Source: Cordia subcordata | Lineage: Eukaryota > Streptophyta > Magnoliopsida > Boraginales > Cordiaceae | Reading direction: 5' to 3' | DNA: 64,000 nt | Assembly: GCA_028554755.1 (NCBI GenBank) | Contig: JAPTOF010000019.1 | Coordinates: 4,164,001-4,228,000 of the forward strand | Shown here: piece by piece, positions 47,276 to 59,628 of the stretch | Layout of the letters: every line of letters starts with the position of its first letter | How positions within the stretch are numbered: position 1 is the first letter of the stretch | The notes under the pieces: model-generated | Seen by the model: only the letters and a program-made list of their open reading frames with translations | Told to the model about the DNA's origin: nothing | Database searches by the model: none | Position numbers and translations under genes: made by a program

Positions 47276-49225
47276 CTTAACCAATGATTATTTTTTGGCT
47301 TACGTCTTCTTCATATTGCAAGAAGAACGCATAGCGAAGCTCAGTTTAGCCTTTTTCCTCAACCTATATTTTGTGGTGTCAAATATGCCTATCCCTCGAT
47401 CCATCAATTTCTTCGAGGACATTTTGTCTTCTCCATTCTTTTTTCTCCTTCGAAAAAGTTTCACCAGACATCATCATGATTTACGAAATAGTACCTTTTA
47501 TTTCTATTAATAAAATTTTTATCATATACGTAAAATAGTAAATATTCAATATATAAACCTTATCATTTATGGAATGTGGGAAGTGGTTTGTATTTCATTA
47601 ATAATAATAGGACACAAATTTCACACAAATTGATGTGAAACGAAACATTATAGGATCAAAGGAAAAACTAATCATCCCAAACTATCAAGTTGTTAACATA
47701 GTGAAATTCTTGGACCATAATAGAACATCTTCATTATTTTATACAATATTATTCTCTATCTTATGATTGGTGTCATAATGTAGTGACAAAATATTTTTAT
47801 AAGAAAAAGATACAAGGCAATGGAGTTTTGAATAAGGCACTTTGTGTGAAAAAAAAAAAAAAAGGACACTATTCAAATCAGCAAATCACTCTACTCTCTT
47901 CACATACGTGGTGGGCCTTATTTTTGTTAACTTTAGTGGTACTGATTTAAAGAATTTCTTTAAACTAAAATAAACTTCAAATTGGAAATTAAAAAAGAAG
48001 ATGGTCCTTGTTTCGACCTTTAGAGCAGCGGTGCAGTCACATAGAAGATATCGAATCACACGTTTGCACAATTATTTTTCTAAAGGCAATGCACGATACG
48101 TTCTTTCGGGCACAAAACACAAGCTTCCACCATTCACAATTTAATTTGATTTTCACATTGCGGGAATATAATGGTGAAAATTATTTCTAAACCAACACAT
48201 GCACACATATATATGCAATCGAGAAGTTGATTAAAAAGAAATGACAAATCCCTAGTCGTATGTTACTTGTTAGAGATAACATAAACGTTATTAGTTAAAT
48301 TAATATCGTATATTTAGTATAAGGATAGAGTTTAAAAGGCCAAATCTACTCATACGCGTCAATACTTTAAGATAGATGTGTCATGCGCGTCCAAATCTTG
48401 TGTTCATTTTTTTTTTTCTTGGTCAAAAGATCTTGTGTGCATTAAGTAATTAGATTTGCTCTTATGCATTAATAATAATAAAAATAATGTAAATATAAGT
48501 TTGTCTATAAACTTGGCATTGCCTTCATAATTAATGCAACCATTAACTATAAAATTAATGATTTTGAAGATACACCCTCCTAAACTCAACTCAAAGGAAG
48601 AAAAAAGAAAAACATGTAAGAAAAAAGAAAAATGAAAAAAGAGAGATGATGGCGTCAATCATCACGTAGATGAGTGGTGCTGTCCCGTAGTTGAGGATCC
48701 ATTTGCATGTGCGTGTGGGAATAATTTTATTTTAACTCTTCAAGTAACACTAATGTATGATTGAATATAAATATCATATCTTTCAACCAAAGGCGTCTTG
48801 CATCATTTCTATTTTACCCTTCTTTGTCCTTTAGTCTTTTACGCTATCTTTATATTTATGTTTTTCTTTCTTTCTTTTTTCTCTTTTTGAGAAATCTTTC
48901 CTTTTTAATTTGTCTTTGACCAGGAAAAAAGAATGATAAGACGATATTTCTTTTGATTAGACCTTGTTTTAAGTTTTTGCCAAATTAAAAGATATAGGAA
49001 GAGATAAAAAAATAACTATTTGCAAATATCTTACAATAAATATCTCTAGTTACTAATCTATATCTGTATATTATATAACAAAAAGTACATGCCTTTTCAA
49101 TATATGACCTTTTTATTATTTTAAACCCCTTTTCCAACTAACAAAATATTTTGTCAATCTTCATATATATACATATCATTCTTATTTTTTATGAGGATCA
49201 ATAGTGGTTCCCTATTTACCTGAAC

Positions 49226-49226
49226 T

Positions 49227-49265
<39 letters not shown>

Positions 49266-49266
49266 G
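49226..49266. repeat. (AT)n microsatellite
   Basis: AT run with one GT interruption. Confidence 0.9.
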
Positions 49267-49787
49267 TTTACAACCATTACCTTTTTAAATCTATTTAATC
49301 ACCAATTAATGATACTATTTTTATAACGCTAAAAAATCTTTTATTTCTTTTGATATTAGATCATTTTCTAATTTACTTTCTCAATTTAAATACCTAATTT
49401 AATTATTGAAGATCTCCCATAAATAGTTTAAATGTTTTATTTAATTATTGAAAGTCTCTCATAAAAAAAAACTTACCAAAATTTAAATTTTAAAAAATAT
49501 ATTTGTATTTCATCCTCACATAGAATATAAAAACTAGCTTATTTCTCTTGTGCATCACATGCATGGAGTATACCCTAGTTAAAACGGTAAAATACTAAAA
49601 TATTAATTTAATGACTTTTAACAGAAAACAAATTTTATTTTTTTCTTTTCTCTAACAAATCAAGTATGAATTTGAACATGATATTTTGTGTACAAAAAAA
49701 AAAAGGAGAATGAAATGAAAGAAACAACCATAGCAAAAATGGATCGTGCCATTGATCTCTATAATGGATCTAAGGTTGCTCAACAAA

Positions 49788-49824
49788 ATATATATATATA
49801 TATATATATGCATATATATATATA
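49788..49824. repeat. (AT)n microsatellite
   Basis: AT run with one GC interruption. Confidence 0.9.
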
Positions 49825-51009
49825 GTGAAATAAAAAAATGTAGATTGAATTTTGATTTGATATGATATTATTTCTTTATCATTCTTTGTCTTACCCTTTT
49901 CTTCACGGTGCTCAAGTTTTTAGGAAAAGTTATATTACACACTTTAAAAATCATATACTCACTAAGCAGTATGCACTTTCAGTAAACAAAAATTATAAAA
50001 TTTATGACTAAATAGTATAAAAATTATGAACAAATATGTCAATTAAATTGTTTATATTTTTTTTTACTATTTGTTCATAATTTATTAATTTACTATTTAA
50101 TATATATTTATTCACCATTCTTACGCAAATGTACATACATATACACAAAAATATATTCACGCACACACACTCACACAATATTAATATTATAAACAAATAA
50201 TGTTATTATTGTAAATAAATAATATTAATATTTTGAACAAACAGTAATAACATTATGAAAAAAGGTGAAAAAATACAAAAAAATAATGGTGAAATAACAT
50301 GATATAAATCTCGAGTATTTAGACCCACTAAAAATAATTCGAAAGGACAAAATAATAGACCTTACACTGTTGTCTGACACAGACGCAATTCCATCCGCGG
50401 CTTTCTCTCTGCCTGCAGATCAAAGTCTCGTTGCGCGCACACAACTTATTAGCAACACAACTACGCGTTGTTGAGGAAAAAAAAAAGCTTAAACAAACCC
50501 AAAAATTTCAACCCCCTCTACTTAAGCAAACAAAAGCAGCCACAATTTATTTTCTGCCTTTGGTTTGTCTTTTTTCTGCCCTTCTTGACTGTTTAGTTGT
50601 TATTTTTTCATCCAGTTCCAATAACCATTGATCTGCTTTGGTCTGAAGAGAATTTATTGGGGTCATCTTTTCTTTTTTAATTAATATTAGATGGTATAAA
50701 TCTTTGGTATAGTTCTTTTGGAAGAGAGCATGTGGGTGCTTTATTGTTTGCTTCCAAAAGAAAGGCAGAAGCTTTAGATTCAGTGATCTCAAAGCATGGA
50801 TTTGGTGTCTGCCTGTCTGCTGTGAGTGCAGCACTTTTTAGTTCTTCACACACACAAACACACACACATATACATGTGTAATCATTGATATACATACATG
50901 TTGAAGTGTAGGTCTGATATGGGTTTGGTTGAGAAAGTGTGAAAGATTTGAGGTTTGGTAGTAAAATTTGATGCTTTAGTGTGTTTAGAGGAGATAGGGG
51001 AGTGTGAAA

Positions 51010-53479
51010 ATGGGATCTGCAAATGGGTTTTACTCAGAGGTAGAGTTCAGTTTAGATGAAAAGTGGTTGATTGATCCAAAGCTTCTTCTTGTTGGGCCTA
51101 AGATTGGAGAGGGTGCTCATGCTAAAGTCTATGAGGGAAAGTAAGTTGACTTTCAACTCTCTGTTTGTTGTTTTTTTGCTTGAACCTTGATTTTATGTAT
51201 TGAGTATGGTTAATTACTTCACTTGAATAAACAAGATAAATGAAAAGAAGAATTAAAGGTCAGGACCTCAAATTAAAACTTCTGGGTGAAGGTTAACTTG
51301 AAGAAGAACACATTATGTTGGTTTTACAAGGCCTCTAAAACTACTATTACCCTATTGAATTATTGCTGTTTCTTCTTGAAGTGCAGTTTATAGGATTTTC
51401 GGTTCAATTTGTAATTTTGGAGATCTTGTGGAATCAACACTTTATGTTGTCCCATTGTGATTTTAGTCTTGGGCATGTGGCTACTGTTGCATAGGGTTAT
51501 GGCTGGAACATTAGTAATTAGCTCTACTTTAGTTATAATTTAGTTAAGTTAATGCGATTACGGATGTCACTCAGATACAAAAACCAAAATGTTGCTATCA
51601 AGATTGTTCATAAAGGTGAGACACCAGAGGAGATCGCCAAGAAGGAAGGCCGATTTGCAAGAGAGGTTGCAATGTTATCCCGAGTTCAACACAAGAACTT
51701 AGTGAAGGTATATCTATAAAATAAAATAAACTTTTCCTTGCATGAACTTTTCATGGTTCACAATGTGTTAATGATTACATTCTCATCCACAGTTTATTGG
51801 AGCTTGCAAGGAACCTGTTATGGTCATAGTAACTGAGCTTCTTACTGGTGGGACACTGAGAAAGTACTTGCTGAACATGAGACCAAATTGTTTGGATATG
51901 AAAGTTGCAATTGGCTTTGCACTTGACATAGCTCGGGCAATGGAATGCTTACATTCACATGGAATTATACATCGTGACCTGAAACCTGGTAATCATTTGT
52001 TTGTAGTTCCTATGGCTTTTGAGAACTGCCTCTGTTGAGTCACCATAAATCGGATGGTATTAAGCAAAATGCACTGTTTTGACTTGGTGCAGAGCACATT
52101 TTCAAGCTTATATGTTAATTGCCAGATTATGCAGCCATTCTCTGTACATGATATTTGACTCCCATATCTTCATGTGATAGTTCTTATTTCTCAAAGCTTC
52201 TTTTAACAATCTTCATGTTTTAAATTGACTTAACTCCAGAAAACTTGCTCCTGACTGCTGACCATGAAACCGTTAAGCTCGCCGATTTTGGTTTGGCAAG
52301 GGAAGAATCATTGACAGAGATGATGACTGCTGAGACTGGAACCTATCGCTGGATGGCTCCAGAGGTAGTATAATGGACAATCCCATCAAATGCTCATTGT
52401 TTCCTTTCTTATCTTCTCATGGCTTACCGTTGCACGGGTGAGGCATGAGCACTGAGAATTTTTCTACTTGTTTATTGCTGCAGCTCTACAGCACAGTCAC
52501 ATTACGGCATGGAGAGAAGAAGCATTATAACCACAAGGTGGATGCCTATAGTTTTGCAATTGTACTGTGGGAGCTCATACACAATAAGTTACCATTTGAA
52601 GGCATGTCAAATCTGCAGGCAGCCTATGCTGCTGCTTTTAAGGTAATTTCTTTTCCCTATTTAATAAGAATCTTTTACTCACAAAATTTCAAGTAGAATT
52701 AGTACTCTGCATTTCCTATTTATTCTGGTTTTGGTGCTGTCCTGTAAACGTTTTAGCATCATAAATAGCACCGTCTGGGTTCACTGCATAGTCTTCCATT
52801 GTGGGCGTGTCACCATGGTGTGCTTGTGGCTGTTCAGTTAAGCTGCATTTGGTAGAATAGAACATTTTGTCCGAACTTCTTTGAGAATGATCTAGTATAG
52901 ATAAAAGGCCAAAAGAAGTCTATTCTTCTTCAGAAGTGACTAAGAATTAACATGAGTGACACAGGCATGTGAAAATTAATCATATGTGCTATGGACCCCT
53001 TTGTTATGCAGATTGCCTTTTCTGTCAAAAGATTCACATTTTAAGATAAAGTTGGCTTATTTTTGTCTCTAATTAAAGTCAGTTAAGTTGGAAAATGATA
53101 GCTCTTTCTTGGATGTCCTAAATGTTCCTTGATATGACTTGAAGGTTTTATCTTCGTTTTGCAGAATGTTAGGCCTAGCACTGATGATCTTCCAGAGGAT
53201 TTGGCCTTAATTGTAACTTCATGCTGGAGGGAGGATCCAAATGCAAGGCCCAACTTCACTCAGATAATCCAAATGCTTTTGCGCTATCTTTCATCCGTTT
53301 CACCACCAGAACCCGCAATACCACCAAGGATCCGCACTTCTGAGAATGCAGTCCTGCCACCAGAGTCTCCAGGTACAAGTGCGTTGATGGCTAAAAGGAG
53401 TGACTCTGGTGAAACCCCCAAAACTCCAATGGAAAGCAAGCCAAAAGGCTTCTTCTTCTGTTTTAACCAATGTTACTAA
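51010..53479 (+). CDS. ATN1-like Raf-type (group C) protein kinase
   Basis: Exons 51010-51140, 51575-51707, 51793-51988, 52240-52364, 52484-52642 and 53165-53479 give 352 residues. The ATG at 51010 starts [19 protein letters not shown], the usual opening of this subfamily. Kinase motifs: [12 protein letters not shown], Lys53 (VAIKIV), IIHRDLKP with Asp150, ADFGLA with Asp169, the Raf-type GTYRWMAPE, and [12 protein letters not shown] near the end. The gatekeeper region ([12 protein letters not shown]) and all catalytic residues are intact. A Pro-rich tail ends [13 protein letters not shown], whose cysteines might be lipidated (inference). It resembles Arabidopsis ATN1 (At3g27560) and At5g40540 (recalled). 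Relatives act in signalling as MAPKKK-like kinases; substrates are not known. The leader begins around 50400 in a CT-rich promoter. Confidence 0.94.
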
Positions 53480-54501
53480 TCCCGAGGAAGTGCAATTTTC
53501 TCCAAGGTGGTATCCGAAATTTGGAGTGCCTTTACTGAAGCTGCAGATATTACTAGAACACATTTTTCACATAGAAAGACACCAATTTGATCAGACTTAT
53601 TACGATAGTCGCTTTAGGAAGCCATATAACATAATGTTAGTATTGCCGCAGAAGATGTATGATGTATCCTGTTAACATTCTGTCTATCCTGACTGTTACA
53701 TGAAGCAAGAGTTTCACAATATTGGAGTGGGGTTGCTGTGATGTACTATAGTTGTAAAAATAAGCTTCATCCAAAGGCCTTCACTCAATTTATCTTGTAA
53801 GAATTTCAATGGATGAACTCACCATAGAATTTATATATGCTTCTATTATCTTTAAATGGTCTGTGTCATCATAAAATATGTAATCTTGCTACTTGAGTGG
53901 AATGGGTCTCCATTAGGTGTTGAGTGACAATTTTTTGTTCTGCTTGTGGGCTTTCTTCTCAACCAAAAAGAAAAAAGAGAAGAAAATGGTTTTCTTATTG
54001 TTTAAAGATCACAGGTTAATTACATAAAAGTCTTCAATAATTTTATAATTTGTTAGATTATTCTATTATTCTTATATGTTTAAATTAGTCTACAATCTTT
54101 CTACATAGTCAAGTTAGTCTGTATTATGTTAGACATCAATGTAAGACTTTAATGTTTTACAAATTTACAGACATTAGTCTATTGTTTTACTCACTTTTTG
54201 TTAAGTTGGGGATTAATAGGAGTTTTTTTTTTTTTTGTGAAAAACCATGGCAATATTAAGGACTGATATGTTTGTTCTGAACATCAAAATTAAATTGAAG
54301 TCAAGTTATGACATTAAAGAACTGTTGTATAATCTTCCAAAAGTTCACAGAATCTCTGAATAATGTCCCTTGTAATTATGATTTCAAGGGAGGAAGTATC
54401 AGGAAGAGATTCTAAGGTGTTAACAAGTAACTCCCTAGAACATGTTTATGTTTTCCTTATACTATTACAACATAATAACATCACCTAATGGAGTTTAGTA
54501 G

Positions 54502-56312
54502 CCATAAACTAATGATATTAGTATGAAAATAATTTAAATAATTTATTATTATTGAACCTTGAAGTGTTAAAGAAGAATACATAACAGCAAATATCCATAG
54601 AATGAAAAACTAAATTCTTAAGCTCTACAAAAATAGTTCAGTTTAAAATACTACTTGCACACATCAACACCGTTTCTCAAAAAAGGATAAAGGGATTTTC
54701 GCCGCAAAACATAAACTGCTGTTGCTGGAGATCTAACACATGTCGCCCGCGTAATAGCTGGGAATACTCACTCCTATACTAAAACAATGCAATTAGTGTC
54801 TGCACTTCTCCTTCAGACATATATCAATAATGTATGGACAAAACGAAGTTATATGATTATGTTTAATATAAATTAGTATTATGTAAATGTATTGACAAAA
54901 CCGGAACTTTTGTTGTCAAGATTTTTCCATTTCACAAATTCGCTTTCCTCCAAGAATTAATGTTTCTAACTTCTTGAATACAGGTTTCATAAACTTATAG
55001 ACGTACAATGTCATAAGTTTATCTATACATTTATAGATACTAGGGTACAAAGCATAACACCTCCTGTAGTTTCAGAAATGTGTATATTATCTCCTGTGGT
55101 TTACAAATTAGTTGATTCTTTCCTCGTGATTTATAAGTATGTGCACATATACCCCTTCCATAAAAAAACGAGTGCATCTTACTTGCGGTTAATGCGATGC
55201 TTTATTTTTATTTTGCTCATGAAATGCGCTTGATAGACTATTTTGCCCTTTGATAAATTTAAAGGGTATTATAGTCATTTAATAAACAAAACCCAAACAC
55301 TCATCTTCCTAACAACCACCAACCCAACCACTCTTCCCCGACAGCACCACCACCACCCCCTTCCTTGGCAGCACTGGGACCCCCTTTAACGCAGCAACCC
55401 CCACCCCCTTTTTCCAACGGCATCCTCACCCCCTCCGCGCAGTACCCATACCTCTTTTGCCACAACACCGCCACCCCATCTCAATAATACCTAACCCCCT
55501 CCACACAGGACCTCTCCACCACCTCCCCCTTCAGTACTCTATCAAGAATTTTGTGTCAAAGCTATCTGTAGTTGATGACTTATCTTTGGCTGATTGAAAT
55601 CTCATCAGTAGTTTTTCTATGCAAGAATCAGATCCCTTAAATCAAACTAATCCTGAACAAATCTTACATCTAAAGCGTCTCAACTTGTATCAACTTTGAA
55701 AAATGGTTGATAAGATACACCACGACGGGCAATTCGTACAATATTTTGAGGGATTTCTTGATTTTATTCTCTAGCTGTAGAATTTTAACTGATTTCATGA
55801 AAAATAATGGGGAAAATTTTCCATTGCAGTGTGTGTTGTGCATGTGCTCAGCGTGTGATGGTTATGTATTTGGTGTATATATGCATTCGGCCATAGGAAG
55901 TGAGGGTTGGGCGGCAGCAGGGATGGGAAGTTGGTGGCAATGGGGGTGGGCATGGGGAGTATGTGACGTGGCGTAGGGTTGGGTTTTTTTTTTAATTATC
56001 GTTTGTTAATATTAAAAGGGTAAATTAGTCATTTAAGCATAGACCGTTAAAAAATTAACATGTTAGCTTTAGAGGAGGATGCGCACAAGGCTCTAAATTA
56101 TAAGGGAGCAATCAACTAATTTATAAAACATAAGTGTACCAATGTACACATTTGCAAAACTTCAGGGGGTGTTATGCTTTTTACCCTTATAACATCATAA
56201 ACTAATTATATTAGTATGAAAAATAATTTAAATAATTTATTATTATTGAACCTTGAAGTGTTAAAGGAGAATATATAGCAGCAAATATCCCACAAAAAGA
56301 AAAACTAAATCC
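54502..56312. repeat. Direct duplication, copies at 54502-54620 and 56196-56312
   Basis: Both copies read CATAAACTAAT.ATATTAGTAT then a shared AT-rich tract, TTGAACCTTGAAGTGTTAAA and GCAAATATCC. Further right, each copy also has the CG-rich TCGC(C/A)CG.GTAA(T/C)AG motif and an AAATGTATTG(A/G)CAAAA motif, so the original unit was at least 450 bp. Confidence 0.7.
55042..56187. mobile_element. Large foldback element, about 1.15 kb
   Basis: The left end AGGGTACAAAGCATAACACC matches the reverse complement of the right end AGGGTAAAAAGCATAACACC, and similarity continues through TTAGTTGATT and into C-rich (left, 55290-55520) and G-rich (right, 55890-55980) inner arms. No transposase and no clean target-site duplication were seen. 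Confidence 0.65.
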
Positions 56313-56315
56313 TAA

Positions 56316-56710
56316 GGCTATTTTCAATAGCTCTCCTATTTTTTTTCCTAAATTTAAGTAATTTGAGTCATTTTCTTATATTTTGGGATCCCCTATTTTT
56401 AATTCTATTCCAACAGCTCCCCTATTTTTTACCAAACATTTAATTTAGGGAATCCTAATTTCAGTTTTACTCCAACAGTTCCCTTATTTTATAATGTTGT
56501 AGTCTTAAAGTTATAGGAATGGGGGATGGGATTTGGGGGTTGGCTTTGAGGGATTAAAAAAAACTCTATATATAAGTGTTTTGTTTTGGGGTTGGAAAAA
56601 AATCTAAAATTTTGGGGATGGGATAAAAGAGCTATTAGAACATTTTGTCATTAACAAAACCCCTAAATATAAAAATTTTTGTATTTTAAGAGATTTATTG
56701 GAGTTAGTCT
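56316..56710. mobile_element. MITE, family B (PIF/Harbinger-like)
   Basis: The left end GGCTATTTTCAATAGCTCTC and the reverse complement of the right end GACTAACTCCAATAAATCTC are imperfect inverted repeats. TAA flanks both sides, like the 3-bp duplication of PIF/Harbinger elements. A second copy lies at 62617-63352. Confidence 0.55.
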
Positions 56711-57002
56711 AACACTAACATGCACACAGCAACGCTGTCTGTCAAAAAATTGGTTCTTAGACGCAAAATATCCTATAAAAAAATTAGTTCTTGGACGCAA
56801 AATATACTATAAAAAAACCGTCAGCGGGGATCGAAACCGAGTCGCACGTGTAACAGGCAGGAATTTCTCTTCACTACACGGAAGACAATATATAGGCACG
56901 TAAATGTATTGGCAAAAAATAAAACTTTTGTCGTCAACCTTTCTTTCCCCTTCATAAAATTCCACAAAATCTCCTTATGAAAAGTCACGAAAGAAGAGAT
57001 TT

Positions 57003-57250
57003 TTCTTTTGTTTTTTTTTGGTCAAGGTAGAGAAATATTATTAGAAGACTAAAAATTTATCCAAACCAAAGGCTTGTAATTCAACGAAAATAGGCCCAAG
57101 ATACAAAATAAAAAAAATTTATACATAAACAAACATGGTTCTAAAAAACGTGTATAAATCCTAGCCAAAAAAAAAAAAACCTAGCATAATCACATATGCG
57201 ACCCAATCTGCCATGCGATTGGCACAACCATAAACATGCACGCGGTTGGC
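57003..57250 (-). pseudogene. 3' scrap of a non-LTR (LINE) retrotransposon
   Basis: On the minus strand the sequence reads CANRMADWVAYV, which fits the end of the plant LINE RNase H domain (AN.MADWLA), and ends in an A-run (T-run at 57008-57019 on the plus strand), as a 5'-truncated LINE would. Confidence 0.5.
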
Positions 57251-57256
57251 ATGACC

Positions 57257-57319
57257 ATCACACAAGCAACAATAATCATCACATAAGCAACAATAATCAT
57301 CACATAAGCAACAGCAAAA
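57257..57319. repeat. 21-bp tandem repeat, three copies
   Basis: Unit CATCACATAAGCAACAATAAT, with one substitution in the first copy and decay in the last. Confidence 0.8.
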
Positions 57320-57757
57320 CCAGACTGCTTATTACTCTAACTAAAGTTATCAAGTGAATAAAATACTTGAGAATTCTATGTAATTAGTGGAGAAAAAATT
57401 ATATAAATTAAATAAAAAAATTTAATAAATAGTCTAAGACTGGGGTATGAAGAGAAGGGAGAAAACCCCTCCCAAGATCAACACCGCACACTAGAGAAGT
57501 AAGGAGAGAAAACTGAAACCAGCAGAAAGAGGCAGGGGAAGGGGGTAGGGGAGAGAGAGAGAGAGAGAAGCGGTGGAAGTCTTTCCCCTGCTCTGCTTTA
57601 GGTTGTGTCGAAAGAAGAGATTTTTCATTTTCACAAATAGGTTGCATTTCCTTAGCCAATTTCCAATTTTTATTTTTTGTTTTTTAAAATTTAGAGAATG
57701 TGTTTAGTTAACAAAAGTGAAAATTATTTTTTAAGAAATGAAAACTAGGAAATATGT

Positions 57758-57882
57758 ACCTTAGTTTTTAAATTTTTTAGAGATATTTATAAAATTATCA
57801 CCCTCTCTTTTAATTTTTTTAGAGATATTCACAATTTGTCACCTTATTTTTTAAATTTTTTAGAGTTATTTACAAAATTGCT
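57758..57882. repeat. Three imperfect tandem units of about 41 bp
   Basis: Units share TTTTTAAATTTTTTAGAG.TATT.A.AA.TT.(T/C).CA and sit inside an AT-rich foldback whose ends (near 57690 and 58060) are inverted copies of a GTGTTTAGTTAACAAAAGTG-like sequence. Confidence 0.55.
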
Positions 57883-59628
57883 ACATTGTCTTCACTCAAA
57901 ACATTCTTTTGATGTTTTCTAATTTCGTAGAAAATTGTTTTTAATTTTTTAAAAAATAAAATAAAAATAAAAATAAATTAACCAAATGAGTTATCGATCC
58001 TAATTTTTATTTTCTATGAAAATAAAAACTGAAAACAAGCAAACCAAATACACGTTTTCTTTGGAGAATAAAATTTTCGAAATTTTAAATACACATTTTG
58101 GTAAATTTAGAGGCGTGGGACGTTTTAAATTTATTAAGAAGATTCTAAAATCATAATATGTTTGAGTTCTTCTATTATTTATTATTGTACCAATAATTCT
58201 ATCACTATTAAGTTTCTCTAGTTTCATTGGGAAGCGAACACTTGTGCTGCAATTTTCCGGTGCCAGAATTTTCTTGAAATGGCTAAGAAACTCCCATAAC
58301 ACATGGGTAATAATTAGCAACCCCTGCGGTAAAATCTGCATGCTAGATTTTAAGTATCTATGCCAGATTTTTCTAAAATCTCCATTTTACCCCGGAGGTG
58401 GGACACATATTATTCCCCACAAGGTTCACCGTTTATTTAAGAAAGCGTGTACAAGGATGTCAATTCCACGAAAACCAAGTGGCAGACGAGTTAATTTGTG
58501 TTGGGGTTGCAACGTTTTCCACTTACAGCTTGGGGCGCAAGTCATTGGCGTCCCCACCAAATTTGCCGTTTAACGTTCGAAGCTCTGTTGTCTAGGAATG
58601 CACACCATGATATCTCAGTTCCCGAGCCTGTCTTCGCTCTTACCCGAGGCTCGGTTCTAGGCTTGGTCAACCGTGGGCCCAAACCAAAGCCATGGCTTGG
58701 AGATTAATGGGGGAAAAAAAAATTATATATTTATCTCAACCAAATTGCATTTTAAACTCGATCATTGCATTCATACTCGAGCTTGAATCCCAAATTTTTA
58801 GTTTTTAGTGGTGGATAAATCTAAACGTGATAGAAAATTTGTTTATGTTACAATTTTAAATTAGTTAAAATTTTTATCTGATCTTTACTTTTAACTCCTA
58901 GTATAAATTTATTGAATTTTCTTGAGAGAGTACATGAAAATGTCGCACACAAACTTAAAATTAACATACTAAGTTATAATTTTTATTCAATGGCTAAAAA
59001 TTACAATTATAGCCATAAGCACTGAAAACAATATTTGATGGCTTCTTGTACATGATTGTTTTGAATTGATATGTAAACCAAATTATCGTGACATGTGAGA
59101 GTACTAATTACGCATATCTTTTTAAATTTTAATGATTAAAAAAATACCACCTAATTATGTTAAAACAAAAAGGATAAAATATTGATTAAGAAAAAAGTAA
59201 TGAAATCTGAAATATATTAATTTGAACTTTTTAACTATTAATTTAAATAATTTAAGAGAGTGTTTGTCTCTACTTATTTTGAATACTTATAAATAACTAG
59301 AAAAAAATATTCTCTCACATATTTTTTATTACGTAGATGCTTATAAGTAACAAATAAACAAAACCAAACACCTTCTAAAAATTTGTATAGTTACAAAAGT
59401 GTTTGATATAATAAAGAAAAGTTTTTGGCACCCGCATATTTGTTGACCAAGCCTAGAGGTTCGAGTCCGAGGCTCTCATACTAAACTTTCCCGCTCAGTG
59501 TTTGCTTAGTTGAGTGGACAAAGAAGTGGGAGTGTGTTGTGTTGCTCACACTTACTACTTCTCCTTCAAATACTCTCTTACTTCTCTGTCTCTTCCCTCT
59601 CCTCCTCCTCCTCCTCACCCTATGAACC

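Larger units (their letters stand above)
43716..51009. other. Intergenic, about 7.3 kb, several small transposons
   Basis: No gene recognised. Contents: MurJ-like gene promoter at the left; T-run-headed imperfect repeats at about 44113-44365; a foldback element at 45581-46113; family A MITE-like copies at 46203 and 47127; a SINE-like sequence at 46505-46606; AT microsatellites at 49226 and 49788. From about 50380 the sequence becomes gene-like (CT-rich leader) and is probably promoter and 5' UTR of the kinase gene. Open frames such as 45376-45582 show no family similarity. Confidence 0.55.
53480..59628. other. Intergenic, about 6.1 kb, nested repeats
   Basis: Kinase 3' UTR to about 53900. 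Then two diverged copies of one segment (54502-54620 and 56196-56312, with weaker similarity continuing) flank a large foldback element (55042-56187). A Harbinger-like MITE sits in the second copy (56316-56710). A LINE 3' scrap (57003-57250), a 21-bp tandem array (57257-57319), a GA run near 57550 and a foldback with three 40-bp units (57758-57882) follow. No gene seen; leader of the NAC gene probably starts about 59500. Confidence 0.55.

Noticed and set aside
55707..55976. 89-codon open frame with Trp/Gly-rich end
   Set aside because: It lies wholly in the G-rich arm of the 1.15-kb foldback element; composition effect.
57408..57659. Minus-strand open frame near a GA run
   Set aside because: Low-complexity residues from the GA repeat; no start context or homologue.
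59430..59480. Possible tRNA gene or SINE (B-box-like GGTTCGAGTCC)
   Set aside because: A B-box match exists but no cloverleaf arms or A-box at the right spacing could be found.
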